Assembly: GCF_000143415.4 (NCBI RefSeq) | Contig: NW_003314281.1 | Coordinates: forward strand, 608,833-672,832 | DNA: 64,000 nucleotides | From: Selaginella moellendorffii | Taxonomy: Eukaryota > Streptophyta > Lycopodiopsida > Selaginellales > Selaginellaceae | Direction: 5' to 3' | In this document: piece after piece, positions 43,614 to 55,338 of the stretch | How positions within the stretch are numbered: position 1 is the first letter of the stretch | How the letters are laid out: every line of letters starts with the position of its first letter | Notes under the pieces: model-generated | Seen by the model: the letters and a program-made list of their open reading frames with translations, nothing else | Databases searched by the model: none | Told to the model about the DNA's origin: nothing | Made by a program: the position numbers and the translations under genes

Positions 43614-46087
43614 TCATCCGAGTACTTCCTGGATCCTGGCAATGAGCTCTTCTTTCTTCCCGCTAAGTTTGGCCTTTCTAGATCGAAGGAAGTTCTTCAT
43701 CTCAGCCACGCTCAGGTCCTTGAGTTTTCCCTCTGCGTTTTTCTTCGTCACCTGTAAAGAAATCGAATCGTAAACAAGCTCAACGAAAACCAATGAGATT
43801 GCGTACCAGAGCGTCGTTGGTTTCGTTCTCAGGTTTCTTCTTCTTCTCGACGGCTGCGGCATGAACTTTCTTGGTGTTCTTCTCAAAAACAATACCAAGT
43901 AAGAGCACAATTCAGAAAGAAAGAACGAAAACACGAAAAAACGTCCTTACCTCTGCAGGCTTGATTCTTGAGACAGTAGACTCAGTTGTTCTTTTCTTCG
44001 TTGCCGCTTGCTGAGAATCTGTTTGGCTGTCTTGAACATTCGCAGGAGCCTTAAAGTCGAGAGACCTGTTTTTCATGCTTGATTCTTTCTTCGTCTCCTG
44101 TCGGCAGAGGTTGCATTGAGCGACTAACGAAATAAAAAAAGAAACTCACTGTCTGAGCCTTGCTCACTGTTGAATGACCTGAAACAACACTGGTCATCAA
44201 CCAGGTTAGCCAAGTGAGTACCTCTTTTCAAGTTTGGAACTAGAAGCGTCCTCGTCACAGGCCTAGCAGCTTCAATTTGCTCGAGAACGTTAGCATGGCA
44301 GCAAGACAAGGTGGAACATACTTTCACATGATGCCTGTGAAACTTTAGCTGCTGGCTTTCCTACTTCAGTGGTTACTCTAGCACGGAGGGTCTCTGTAAT
44401 AGAAAGGCAGATTATTCACCGGTAAAGTAGAGGAGGAGCTTACTGAGTAAATTATCCGGTTGCAAGGCAGAAATGGATGCAGTCTTCATGCCATTCAAGG
44501 AAATCCGTGGCGTATCTGGCAAACTCGCGGCTCTTGTCCATGGCAGCGAGGAGTTACTGTCGATTTCAAGCTCCTAGTAAACAGCTTAGAAACTCGAGCA
44601 TAAATACTGCAGACATACCTTAAAATCGATTCTCCCAGAACAAAAGAAATCCCACGCTGACAATAAGCACACTCTGTGAGAATCTCGCAATGGCAAACAG
44701 CCACAGAGTCTCACCTGCAGCATCACTAAAAAAGTGCTGCAAAACACGTAGCATTAGAGAGCATCTGAGCGATGGCACTACAGGAAAGAAACCAGATTTT
44801 TTCATCACCAGGGACGATGGAAACCTGCACGTTGAGTACGAGCTATCAGAGTGTACATGTTATGCCATGTACATGTACATGCTGTTAATTACCATGAAAA
44901 CTCGCCTGAGTCCAGTGAGAAGCATATTTTGACATAGTAGCAGTCTCCTGTAAATTGAAGTCCATTCTGAAGAAGCTTTTGCTATGTTGATACAGGCACA
45001 TATTTGTCCAAGTAGTAAAAAGGACCTGCTTCTTCCACAATTGCTTGCGGAGCTCCATGTCGTCGTCATCGTTTAGACCACGCATTGTTTTGCAAAGTCC
45101 TGGAGGCACAAGAGTCTTAGCCTTCAAAAGAGCGCATATTCACTCACCCACAGCATAGCCGTTCCTCATATATGGAAGAACGCAGCACTCAAACTCGTTG
45201 ATAGTTCTCTCGTCATCTTGCAGACAATACTCTTCTATCGAAAGAAACTCTTCTTGCTCGAATCGCTTCTTATAGGCCTCTGGCATGCCTTCCACTATCT
45301 GTGTTAACGCGGCACTAAAAAGATTAGAACATCCAATGAAGTTGAGAGAAACACGACTGCATGCATACCTTAGCGAAATGAATACTCGTCACGTCTGGTG
45401 ACACGAGCAAAACTATATGGCCATTAGATTCGAGATGTACATCCTGGTCCAGGAGAAAGAAAAACTTAGCAGTGCCAATTCGTAAAGGATATCTTACCAG
45501 AGACACAGTTTCCAGTGGCAATCCTTCCTGAATAGTACCAAATACAAGTGAGCCTCCTCGCAAAAACGTCCACCCTTTTCTAACCAATGAAGAGACCAGT
45601 GAGTGACGAACAGCCTCTTGCAGAAGTAAGCCACTAGAGATTTCTTCGCCATCAAGCTCGAGCATCATCTGCGAGAGTTTCCCAAGATATAAGTTCTACA
45701 AATCCCAGATTGAGCAACACAGCAATCTCAACAGGTATAGATTCTTAAAATCCATGTACCTGTTGGTGCTCTAGCTTCACGCGTTCACGCCCGAGAAGAG
45801 AAGCAAATTTCTTATGCTTACTGCCCTGGGAAAGAGCAAGAAATCGATCGATGTCACTGATATATTCATGGATTTCTTACCTCGAAAACAACCGTGATGT
45901 TCTGGTCATCGAGAGAGAATGCCGCGCATTCATTCTCTCCGAGCAGCTGAGAAATCTCCACACAGATCGCGGCAGCCAGAGAAGCGCTCGGACTCTTGCG
46001 CGCCATGGAGATCTTCCTGAAGCCGCTGTCAAGAAGAAGCTGCGATCGGCCATAGAATGCGCAAGATCGAGGGAACAAATCGGCCAT
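43614..46087 (-). CDS. SAP-domain protein, possibly C18orf63-like N-terminus
   Basis: A gene with about fifteen short exons; the first ten are 45881-46087, 45760-45825, 45498-45695, 45369-45443, 45148-45298, 45026-45099, 44894-44948, 44715-44777, 44619-44656 and 44444-44573, and the last ends at 43614. The C-terminus is a SAP motif (LKDLSVAEMKNFLRSRKAKL, then SGKKEELIARIQ), typical of nuclear DNA/RNA-binding proteins. A Lys/Ser-rich middle precedes it. The N-terminal 300 residues (AVRHSLVSSLVRKGWTF, ECCVLPYMRNG, RVLQHFFSD) are reminiscent of the uncharacterised C18orf63 (DUF4708) family, from memory and unconfirmed. Middle exons are the least certain. Starts 128 bp from the RAE1 ATG, on the opposite strand. 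Confidence 0.7.
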
Positions 46088-46215
46088 TTGGCGACCCTAG
46101 AAATTCCGAGTGTAGATGGATCAAAACCCTAAACTTTCGAGCGGGAAAACTTTTTGCGTGCCTTTATTTACAGAGGGCTTTGATGGACGAAGAACCCTAA
46201 TAGCATCGCTTCGCT

Positions 46216-47898
46216 ATGGCGACTTTCGGCGTCACACAGAACGCTCCGTCTCACAATCCCAACAAATCTTTCGAGGTACGCGCATCAATCTCGCGCAAGA
46301 ATCTCTCTTACCTGTGTGTCAGATCGCAGAGCGGCCGACGGACGGCATCTCCAGCCTCTCGTTTAGCCCCAAAGCGAACCATCTCATCGCCACATCCTGG
46401 GACAATCAGGTTTGTGAGATTGCTTCCTCTACAAGTTTTGTGACCCGCTTTTCTACCAGGTGCGATGCTGGGAAATCCAGCCGAATGGAACCAGTGTTGC
46501 AAAGGCAGCCACGCAGCATGATCAACCAGTAAGTCTTTTACATGCTCGAAAAAAAAGGATCTAGACTTGTTCTAAGTTTTTCAAGATTGGATTTTTCCTT
46601 GACTCGAGAGCTAAGCTTTCTTTTCGCTTTTTTCTCAGGTATTGTGCTCGGCTTGGAAGGATGATGGCACGACTGTCTTCTCAGGAGGATGCGATAAACA
46701 GGTCAAGATGTGGCCTCTTTCATCCGGAAATCAGTCAGTGACGGTGGGAATGCATGATGCGCCTGTGAAAGAGATATCGTGGATTCCAGAGATGAACTTC
46801 CTTGTTACAGGGAGCTGGGATAAAACTCTCAAGTATGGTCATCTTCTCTCGTTTTTTTTTTTTTCTTTTTCTCCTCGAGGAATGTGAAGGTTCTAATGTT
46901 CTCGCAGGTATTGGGATTTACGATCTCAGTCTCCGGCTCACACCCAACAACTTCCCGACAAATGTCACTCGATGAGCGTCCGCTATCCCCTGATGGTTGT
47001 CGCAACAGCGGACAGAAATATTAGCATCTTCAATCTCACCAATCCTCGAGTAAGCTTTTTTCTCGTCAATGTTTTACACGGGTCTTTTTTTCTAACTTGT
47101 TTGTTCTTCCTGCGCAGCAAGAATTCAAGAGAATTCAATCGCCTTTAAAGTTCATGACGCGCTGTGTCTCAACCTTTCCTGACAAACAAGGTTTTCTGGT
47201 AAGCTGTCTAAGCACAGTGGTGATATAGTTTCGTAAATCTCGCTTCTAAAACAGGTGGGCTCTATCGAAGGCAGAGTAGCCATCCAGCACATTGACGACG
47301 CGCAGCAATCGAAGAACTTCACATTCAAGTGCCACAGGGAAGCGAACGACGTGTTTTCAGTGAATGCGATCAATTTTCATCCCGTGAGTCAATCTCTTCC
47401 TTTGAAGCTGTGTTAACTGGCCTTTATGCGCAGGTGTTTGGAACATTCGCTACATCAGGCTCTGATGGTGCTTTTAACTTCTGGGACAAGGACAGCAAGC
47501 AGAGGCTCAAGGTAGAATTTTCACTCTTCTTTGTTGGTGTGTTTCGGTGCGTTATCTTTCTTTTTCTCCACAGGCGTTTCAGAGGTGCAGCCTACCAATT
47601 CCTTGTAGCACTTTCAACTACGATGGCACTATCTTTGCGTATGCCGTGAGTGTTTGTTTGTTCACTTTTCCTTTCCAGTTTTATTCATCTGTCCATTCTA
47701 TGCACAGGTGAGCTATGACTGGAGCAGGGGTGCTGAGAATCACGTCCCGGGATCAAACAATTATATCCTACTGCATCCAATACTGGTAGGAGCTGTGTTT
47801 ACATCGCTTTCAAGGAATTTTTCTCACTTGAGTGATTGTTTGTGCAGGAGGCCGAAATCAAATCCAAGCCACGCGCTCCCAACAGCACTAGAAAGTAA
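46216..47898 (+). CDS. RAE1: RAE1-like WD40 mRNA export factor
   Basis: Nuclear-pore-associated WD40 propeller that works in mRNA export and, in animals, spindle assembly. Predicted 346 residues, nearly the length of Arabidopsis RAE1, from eleven exons: 46216-46275, 46323-46409, 46460-46528, 46639-46832, 46908-47049, 47118-47198, 47255-47383, 47434-47511, 47574-47645, 47708-47785 and 47848-47898. Typical blades: DGISSLSFSPKANHLIATSW, VKMWPLSSGN, FLVTGSWDKTLKYWDLRSQ, FATSGSDGAFNFWDKDSKQR. The C-terminus ISYDW-like (AVSYDWSRGAE) then LHPILEAEIKSKPR is diagnostic for RAE1/Gle2. Complete. Shares a short divergent promoter with the SAP gene. Confidence 0.96.
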
Positions 47899-49674
47899 AG
47901 TAATCTCCAGAAAGGTTTTGCACGGCCTTGGCAATGGCCGGAGCTTTCGTTTTGCTTTGCTTTTTTTTTTCCTGTGAAGAACAAGCTGAGTGAATCTTGA
48001 CCCAAGATGAAAGTTAACTAACCTTTAAATCGCACTGTGTTTGATTTAGATGACATGGGCTTTGCAGTGACTGGTCGGTCAGTACACACTGTAAAGGCAA
48101 TCTCCGAAAGAGAAGTGTGATACACTCTTCACTTCACATGCTTATCACATCATAGTATAGAAGAATGTGAAAAAATATTTCTCATTCTTCCAAAGCTCGC
48201 TGATAGTAGTATAAATTTTTTCGAACTTTCGGTGTTGCGGTGCTCTCGATTAAAATACTCGCTACACGTGTCGGAATTATTCCTCGTGGTCCGAATTGGA
48301 TTGGACGACCGAGATTAATAGAATTTAATCGCCCAGCCAACGAAGTTTTGACAAAAGCACTTCGCTCAAAGGATCTATCGAGGTCATGGTTTTTGTTTGA
48401 TCGGCAAATATCACTGTGATCATGGGAGATATTAACGACAAGAAGACATCCATGAGAAGGTACGGTGAAGATGCCAGGGGGAACACCTGTCACGATTAGC
48501 TGGCGCCGCGTGGCCTGCGACCCAAAACCGTCACATCCATCTGACCGCTGACATCCTGCCATGTTGGCGCCGGTTCCTCCAGCGTGGATTTTGTGGGCTC
48601 GCCCTTTTTCCCCCTTTTTTCCAGAGGTCCACGGCTATGGCGGCGTGTAGCCCAGAACCCTAATTCTTGTCTTGGAGCAAGAAGGGGGGGTATTTAAGCT
48701 GCGATCCCGCCGTGCTGCCGCCGCGATTCACATTGTCGAGCATTCCAGTCCGGCGCCGCGATGGATTAAGCAGCAAGCACAGGTTAGCTTAGCCTCTAAG
48801 AAATTCTCTCGCATTCTCTTGGATTTTGATCTAATGGGGTTTTTTTTCTTGATCCAAAGCGAGGAGGGAATTGGAATCTTCGCAGGAACTGGCAACAGGT
48901 GGTTCATTGGTTTGAAAGAGCTAGCTCGGAGCGAAGAATTTGGTAAGTCATTAAATGCGCGCCTCATCCTTATGCTTTCCATGTTTGAACTGCGAATTTG
49001 GCCGAGTGTGGTCAGTCCATCCATCCCGTCTGGCCTCTTTGCTTTGGATCCAGAGCGAAAAACTCGTGTGTTTGGTTTGATCTCTTGGTTTTCTTGGTTT
49101 GATCTGTTGCTTTTCTTTTCTCCTGTGAGTGGAAGATGGGACTGGTTTGTCTCAAAGTCGGTCCTTGCTTCCAGCTTGGGTGGTTATGGAAGCCAGGAAA
49201 GAAAGAAAAAACGCGAATTGCTATACTAGCACAGCTTTTATGGAAGCATTGAATGCTATTTGAACTGAAAGCACCACACCACTTTTGCTGGGCTTGGTCT
49301 GTCCCCCCCTTCTTGCATCAGATTCCAATCCGTCTATCTCTTTCGATGGCTGGATGCGGCTCAGAAGTTCGATCGGAGAGTGGTTACCCAGTTGCTGTGA
49401 TGCATCCGCTCCTGTTTTTCGGTCGAGCAGCCAAATCGTCCCTGGGTTCCCTTCCTTTTTGGCTTTTGAGTTTGGCTTGGCTGTAGTTCTTGTCTGGCCT
49501 TTACTGTTTGTTCGGCATTATGTTCCTCTACGTTTGTCATGTTGCAACTCGTAAGTGCATTTGCGTTGCGATTGATAGGTGCCTTGTTGGGATGTGCAGA
49601 CGCTTCTGGCAGGATAAGCAGGATTCCTTCCGACAGCAACTGAAAACACAGCCTCGCAAGACCTCCCCGAGTTG
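47899..49674. other. Intergenic region and leader of the RING gene
   Basis: No supported gene. From about 48660 the sequence has features of a long 5' leader with introns (for example GCACAGGTTAGC at 48779 and a possible acceptor near 49600) for the RING gene. Open frames at 48182-48562 (minus) and 48672-49229 (plus) show no recognisable domain. Confidence 0.4.
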
Positions 49675-51178
49675 ATGAACCCCGTCGAGAGATCCAACTC
49701 CAACACCGCCACCACCAGCAGTAGCGGGAACTTTGTGTGGCTCCCTTCACTTCAAGTTTGGAGCTTTCGCCCCGCCGAGACGTCTATCAGCTCACAGCAC
49801 GGTGGAGCCATCATGCCTGGGCTTGCACGGGCTTGTTCACAGCAGCATCAGCAGCATGAGATAACGTTCGAGCTGAGGCAACCTTCTCGGTTGCCAATGC
49901 ATCGAGAGGACGAGGAAAAGGGGGCCGAGGCAGAGCACGTCTGTCCGATCTGTCTCGGGGCGATTGAGGAGTCGAAGAACGCGTCGCTGTGGTGGTGCAT
50001 GCACAGCTTCTGCGTCGGCTGCATCGAGGAGTGGAGCAAAGTTCGCAGGTCGTGCCCGCTTTGCAAGGCCGAGTTCACAGGTTGGTACCACACCATCAAG
50101 GGGCAGAAGCGTGTCGAGAGGATTTTGCCGCCGCTCGACTACAGGCCTTCTTTGGACTACAGGCTCTCCACAGCCGAGGATTACAGGTTGTCCCTGAGCG
50201 ACTTTCGAATTTCTACATCGGACTATCGGCTGTCCACGGATGGGAGGCCCTCCAGCGTGCTTCCCGAGAGGCGGACGAGCACGAGTAGGAACCAAGCAAG
50301 GCTGGAGAGGTAAGAAAACTTTTTTTTTCCAGAGTTTGGCGTGACTTTGGCTACACTAGACTTCTTTCTCTTGTTTCCAGAGAAGTTGTCAGGAGCACTA
50401 TGACATTTCGATCCAGATTGCGGTTGCAACAACTCATGCAGTCGAGGGTCAGCAGATCGTACCGGAGATCAATCCCTTTGCCCCGGCAAAGATGTTTCAT
50501 ATCCCCCGCTGAGAGGGAGAGGCTCACTGCCGAAGTTCTTACAGAAAGAGCTCTTTCGTGGCGTACAAGGTCTGTTTGTGTGGGTGTGTGTTTTTCTTCT
50601 TTTTTTTTGTTCTTGGTTGACACTTTCCGCGTGTTGCTTGCAGCATATACAGGAAGGGTCTTCGAGCCGTTCCGTTGAATGTGAAGAAGCGTATGGAAGT
50701 AAGTTTCGTGTGTGACTGGCTTTGAAACTTTCCCCAGTTTGTTGACTCGTTATTCACAGTTAAGGCCGTATGATCTCGACGCAAAGACGAGAGCCGAGCG
50801 TCGTTTGAGACCCTGGATCACACGAGAGCTGAAAGCCATCCTGGGAGACGCAGATCACTCCGTGTTAGAGCACCTGGTTCTCAGCCACTGGTTTTCTTAC
50901 AGAATCGACGCGATAGAAGGGTCGGATGATTCTCCTGAAGGTCCGAGGAAGAGCTCGAGCCAGAGCTCGTCCGAGGCCGTTTCGCAGCTCGAGAGGTTTC
51001 TCGGTAGCAACGCATCCACGTTTTGGCACGAGTTGAGGTAAGTTTGTGTGGTTTCGCGAGTTCTTACAAGCTGGAAGTTATTTTTATGTATCGCAGATGC
51101 TATGCCGAGTGTCCATACACGATGGAAACTTATGACAGCATCGTGGTGTACGTTAAAGGCGAGCGTCAGCTATTGTAG
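49675..51178 (+). CDS. RING-finger E3 ubiquitin ligase, Topors-like
   Basis: Predicted 412 residues from exons 49675-50309, 50381-50569, 50644-50698, 50760-51037 and 51097-51178. A C3HC4 RING starts at CPICLGAIEESKNASLW, continues with CMHSFCVGCIEEWSK and ends CPLCKAEF, close to the RING of Topors and related plant proteins. Downstream is a run of short Tyr/Arg/Ser repeats (DYRPSLDYRLS, EDYRLS, SDYRLS), then RSIYRKGLRAVP and a domain typical of Topors-like plant proteins (RLRPWITRELKAIL, FLGSNASTFWHELR, CYAECPYTMETYDSIV). Likely nuclear or cytosolic E3; substrate unknown. Start is the first in-frame ATG after a stop-rich leader. Confidence 0.88.
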
Positions 51179-51367
51179 AAGCGACTGGATAGCTAGGAGA
51201 TTGTTTAACAGGATTCACAGACAGCTCACAAGCAACCTGTAAAAAAAAAGAAGCCATTTTCCTTGTACCATGAATGACTTTGAAAAGAGATTGATTTGCT
51301 TTCCTGGAACAGCAGGAGGAAGATAAAGGAAAAAGGAGACAAAAGCTTCCCTTCTGTGGCGATGGAA

Positions 51368-52315
51368 TCAATCGTCTTCCGAGTCTGACTTGTCCTGCTC
51401 GTGTCTAGAAATAATTTTCTCGATAAAGTCTCTCCGGACCTTTTGCTGGATGGCCTCCGAGCTGCTGCCTTCTCCAAGAACAGGCCCAACTTGACACAGG
51501 GTGAAAGCAACGTCTGCAAAACTCGGTCTTAGTAACAACGAAAGATTGCTGAGAGAAAACTAAGCAAGAGGACGGAAATCTAACCTTCGGGGGTGCAACG
51601 CTTGCCACCAAAGTGATGCAATCCAACCAGCGTCGCCTTCACGTTGGTATTGTTGTAAACAAGCACCGTGGGTAAGTTGAAGTCGGGGTAGTTGTTGATA
51701 CAATCCGTGGAGATGATCTTCACGAACTTCGTGGCGGGATATTTTTTCGCGAGCTCTTCCAAGCATTGGCCCAAGAGCTGGCACTCGGGAACACTGCAGG
51801 ACAAAAAACAAGGATTTCTTGCAAGAAACCTCGAGAAACTGTCATTACCCGTCTTTGTAGAGATGCACGACGACCCACACGTCCGGAGGAGCACGAGAAA
51901 CCTCTCGGATGAAGTCCGAGCCAGTGATGTGGATCAAGGAACCGAATTTCGCGCTCTTGGAAACCTCGCTAAGCTCCAGCAATCTCTTCTTCCTGTGAGA
52001 AGAAATTTCCAAGTCCTGAGCAATGTAATAGATCAAAAAAACCATATAAATGCTCGGCTAAACAATCCCTTACCGGTATTCCTCGAGAAATCTGGAATCC
52101 TCGTCGAGATCCAGATCGTCCTGGAGCTCGTGGAGCTCCTCCTCGCTCTTGGAATCGATCCACTGCTTGCTCTTACCGGGATCCGGCACTGGCTGCCATG
52201 GCGCTGGCTTCTCCACGGGCGGCTTGGGCGGGAGATTGCCGAGCTTCCTTTGGATGTCGTCCCATTCGGTGCTAGGACCTTGCGGGTCCTTGTAGACGAA
52301 GTGATAGTCCGCCAT
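51368..52315 (-). CDS. Phosducin-like protein 3 (PLP3/viral IAP-associated type)
   Basis: Thioredoxin-fold co-chaperone that in yeast and animals helps the CCT chaperonin fold tubulin and actin. Predicted 246 residues from exons 52074-52315, 51849-51992, 51585-51793 and 51368-51513. The N-terminal helical part has TEWDDIQRKLGNLPPK and EEELHELQDDLDLDED; then EVSKSAKFGSLIHITGSDF, the thioredoxin-like core (VVVHLYKDG, KFVKIISTDCINNYPD, LPTVLVYNN), and an acidic tail (KSDSEDD). Complete. Its start is 85 bp from the tRNA-Thr gene on the opposite strand. Confidence 0.95.
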
Positions 52316-52400
52316 AGCCAGAAACCCTAGAAAGAGCCCTTGCGAAAGAGATACTCTCGGATCGAGAGAATGTAGGCTCTAGCCTGCCTCTCAAGTCTTC

Positions 52401-52472
52401 GCCTCTATAGCTCAGTGGTAGAGCGTCAGTCTTGTAAACTGAAGGCCCAGAGTTCGATACTCTGTGGAGGCA
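52401..52472 (+). tRNA. tRNA-Thr (anticodon UGU)
   Basis: A 72-nt cloverleaf: acceptor GCCTCTA with TGGAGGC plus discriminator A, D arm with GCTCAGTGGTAGAGC, anticodon stem TCAGT/ACTGA around loop CTTGTAA (anticodon TGT), T arm CAGAG-TTCGATA-CTCTG. Both internal promoter boxes are good, no intron, CCA not encoded. A T run about 20 nt downstream can end Pol III transcription. Confidence 0.97.
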
Positions 52473-53109
52473 TGCATGAAAATGGTGCCATCTTTTTTGA
52501 TAGTTGAAACTACTCAACACGAGGAGATCTTTTATTATATTTCATTGATGCTAACCTTTCGCCCTTATTTGATTCATTAACATAGTCCTTGGGAACATTG
52601 GCCGAGCGGACTCCCAATCAGAGGGGAGTACTTGACCAGCCTCGAGACCATCGTTGACCAAACAGCGCATGGACAAATCGCTTCTCCCCGTTTGATTGGG
52701 AGTCCAACCTCAAGACCATCGTTGACCACGAACAGCGCATGGACGAATCGCTTCTCCCCGTTCCAATCAAACGCCTGGATCAAACCATACTCATCCGATG
52801 GTAGTTCCCTATACCGCATTTTTATAATGTCTTAGTGGAGAGCACCGTTGACCACGGTAGAACGATCCTCACAGTTCACATTGTATTTCTTGGAGCAAAG
52901 TTTGCATCTTTTCTTATAGGCCGATGATCAAGGCATCGGCAGATGAAGCAGTCTCTAGTCTGCTCCAATGAGAAGCTCACAAGAAAATGAATTAGCCAAC
53001 TTGCTGTAGAACCTATGAGAGAAAATAATAAAAATTATGTGAAGGTGAACACGTCTTTGCCACCAGGGCATTTGCAAGCAAACAAATGAGGAAGAATGGA
53101 AAGTTACAT
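52473..53109. other. Intergenic region with a 68-bp tandem repeat
   Basis: Two copies of a 68-bp unit lie at about 52641-52708 and 52709-52777 (shared GACCATCGTTGACCA, CAGCGCATGGAC, AATCGCTTCTCCCCGTT). A minus-strand frame across them (52577-52819) owes its length to the repeat. Otherwise nothing supported. Confidence 0.6.
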
Positions 53110-54516
53110 CTATAGCCTGTATCCCAATTCGCACTCGCATCGCTGGATGTTGTCCAGCATGAATTGCTGATCCGGGTACGTGTGGTAGCACGGCTCCATC
53201 GACTCCCTCGCCGAGCAGCCGCCCCCCGAGCACGCAAACTGGACGGGCCGCACGCCCGCCAGCCCCACCGCCGAGTATCCAAACGTTGATGGCGGGCTCG
53301 TCACCAACACGTCGCTCATTGACAACAGATAGATCTCCATCACTGCCTTTGCATCATGATCCAAGTTCCCGGTGTTTTGCACCCCTTCCACGCTTGGCTG
53401 GTGGATCGAAACCGACGAACCATCTTCCAGATCGTAGCCCAGCACCTTGTTCTTGAGCGTCTGAGAGTACTGCGCATCCAGCGACACCACAAGCACCGCC
53501 ACCTTCTTGCCCTTCCTAAGCGACGTTCTGGGAGCTCGCGCTTGGGTGATGTTTGCGAGCGCGCCTTGTTGCACCAGGCAGTCGAAGGCATCGTTGGCGA
53601 GGTCGGGTGGCGCGAACCAGACGCTAGTTCGCAGCTGGACCCCGACTAGAAGCTCGGCTTGGGCCAGGTACGCATCGTAGTATCTGGCCGTCCTGTCCCA
53701 CACCACGTCCCTAGGATGCAAGAGGTACCTCACCAGGAGATGAAAGATGGCCTCCTCCTGTGGAAACCATTCCTCGAGCTTGCTCCTGAAAACCGGGACG
53801 TTGTAGAGCGCCGGAACAAAGTACTGGTCGGACGAGAGAACAATCCACTTCGAGCTGGACTGGAGAGCTTGTTGGTGTTCTTTGCAGAAGAAGGCCTTGT
53901 CCTCGTCCCTGTAGTTGTTCACGAGATAGGCCACCACCACCTCGGGGAAATTTACACCGTGGCTGCAGTTGAGCGATCCCGCCAAGCTTCCGATCCACTT
54001 CGAGCCGTCAAACGGCGCCCCCTCGAGGTGCTTCCAGCTCGGCGGCACCAGCCAGGAGCTGGATGGAAACGGCTCGCAGAAGAGCGTGGCCAAGTTCTCC
54101 GATCCGGCGATCACCATTGTCCTGTCCGTGAGCAGCGCGTAGAGAAAAGTTGCCACCAGAGCTATCATCTTGTTGCCCATCCCCTGGCCGGCGGTGACGT
54201 AGAGGAGATAGTTGCATGTACAGTTCGAGCACTGCTCAGGGCCCGGATAGCACCTCGCGTGTAAGGCCTCGTACTCGAGGATTTTGCGGTGGAGTGACTC
54301 GGATGGCTCGAAGCTGGTCGATCGTTGGCGGCTGTAGGAAGCGTACTCGATCCTGCTTCTGCAAGTGTCGCTGATGTTGTAGTTCTTGGTGATGCGAAAA
54401 CTTGATCCCAGAGTTCGGGTCCGGGACAACTCTGCGGAGCCGGAAAAATTGTCGAAAATCCATAAGAGCACCGCCGCGGAGAAGAGGAACACGACGAACA
54501 GAAAGCTGGGGCTCAT
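53110..54516 (-). CDS. GT37 xyloglucan-type fucosyltransferase
   Basis: Golgi enzyme that adds L-fucose from GDP-fucose to cell-wall polysaccharides or arabinogalactan proteins. Single exon, 468 residues. The start at 54516 is chosen because it puts a type II signal anchor at the N-terminus (SFLFVVFLFSAAVLLWIF). The luminal domain shows GT37 features: RKILEYEALHARCYPG, YLLYVTAGQGMGNKM, ADRTMVI-like (LTDRTMVIAGS), VGVQLRTSVW, VSLDAQYSQTLK, VTSPPSTFGYSAVGLAG, and a Cys-rich end (PCYHTYPDQQ). Slightly shorter than Arabidopsis FUT1. Intact. Its upstream flank is filled with fragments of the neighbouring lysozyme-like gene. Confidence 0.94.
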   Translation of the reverse strand: MSPSFLFVVFLFSAAVLLWIFDNFSGSAELSRTRTLGSSFRITKNYNISDTCRSRIEYASYSRQRSTSFEPSESLHRKILEYEALHARCYPGPEQCSNCTCNYLLYVTAGQGMGNKMIALVATFLYALLTDRTMVIAGSENLATLFCEPFPSSSWLVPPSWKHLEGAPFDGSKWIGSLAGSLNCSHGVNFPEVVVAYLVNNYRDEDKAFFCKEHQQALQSSSKWIVLSSDQYFVPALYNVPVFRSKLEEWFPQEEAIFHLLVRYLLHPRDVVWDRTARYYDAYLAQAELLVGVQLRTSVWFAPPDLANDAFDCLVQQGALANITQARAPRTSLRKGKKVAVLVVSLDAQYSQTLKNKVLGYDLEDGSSVSIHQPSVEGVQNTGNLDHDAKAVMEIYLLSMSDVLVTSPPSTFGYSAVGLAGVRPVQFACSGGGCSARESMEPCYHTYPDQQFMLDNIQRCECELGYRL

Positions 54517-54599
54517 TCCTGATCCTGGAATTCTTCGAGTTCGTTGCCTACCAAACTTTAAGGCCGCGAATGAAAAGATATTTCTACTCAACTTGTCAC

Positions 54600-55020
54600 C
54601 AGCAGGATGCCCTTGCAGGAAAACAAGGCCTTGACGTACTCTATGATCTGGCATCTCGAGCAAAAGGTCCGCAAGACTTTACTTCACAGTGTGCTTGGCG
54701 AGTTCTACTTCCGATCACTCAAAGAATCTCGAGGTTGCCAACGTATGAACTGTTCTCTTCCTCGCCGAATGCAGCTTGCCAACTCTTCCATCCTTCTTCT
54801 TGCCTGATGGCATAGCGAAACCTTTCTCATCATTGCGTAAACTTCGGGAAATTATTCCAGCCTTAAACGTTGAATGCCGAGTCTCCGGCTCGTGGTGGGG
54901 AAAAACATCTGTGGAAGAAATGTCCGTGAAAGGGACTTCGAACTCGAAGCCTGTGTTAACAATAGGCATTCGTCTTTAAACTTCCAAACCTGTAGATGGA
55001 GAAAACTTAGGAAAGCGTTG
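54600..55020 (-). pseudogene. Truncated copy of the lysozyme-like gene
   Basis: Blocks match the gene at 55986-58367 in the same order and strand but with internal deletions: AAGGCCTTGACGTACTCTAT (as at 56660), GCGAAACCTTTCTCATC (as at 57268), CGGCTCGTGGTGGG (as at 57408), AACCTGTAGATGGAG (as at 57535, the intron 3 acceptor). No usable frame remains. Confidence 0.85.
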
Positions 55021-55338
55021 GAACTTTTAGAAAATCCTCACCATGGTTCTCACAGCCAGTCTTGGTGCCCCAACCATGGCACAAAAGGAGCACGACGAAC
55101 AGCAAGCTTGGGCCCTGGAAACTTGGAGCTACACAAAGTTCAAAGCGAATGAACGAAGAATTTCTCCTTGGTTGGTGATTACCAACCTGGAAAAAGAAGA
55201 GGCTCTGAGCCGAATCTAAAGGAGAAATCTTGTTGGCTCCGGATGGTAAAACACAACAAGAGATCTTCTAGATTTTGATATGAGATCTCTCCTGGGAGAC
55301 AACAAGAGATTTTCTAGCACACAAGGATTGGAGATTTT

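Noticed and set aside
48182-48562. A 126-residue minus-strand frame
   Set aside because: No domain, no splice support and no upstream features; could be chance.
52577-52819. An 80-residue minus-strand frame
   Set aside because: Its length comes from the 68-bp tandem repeat; no known domain.
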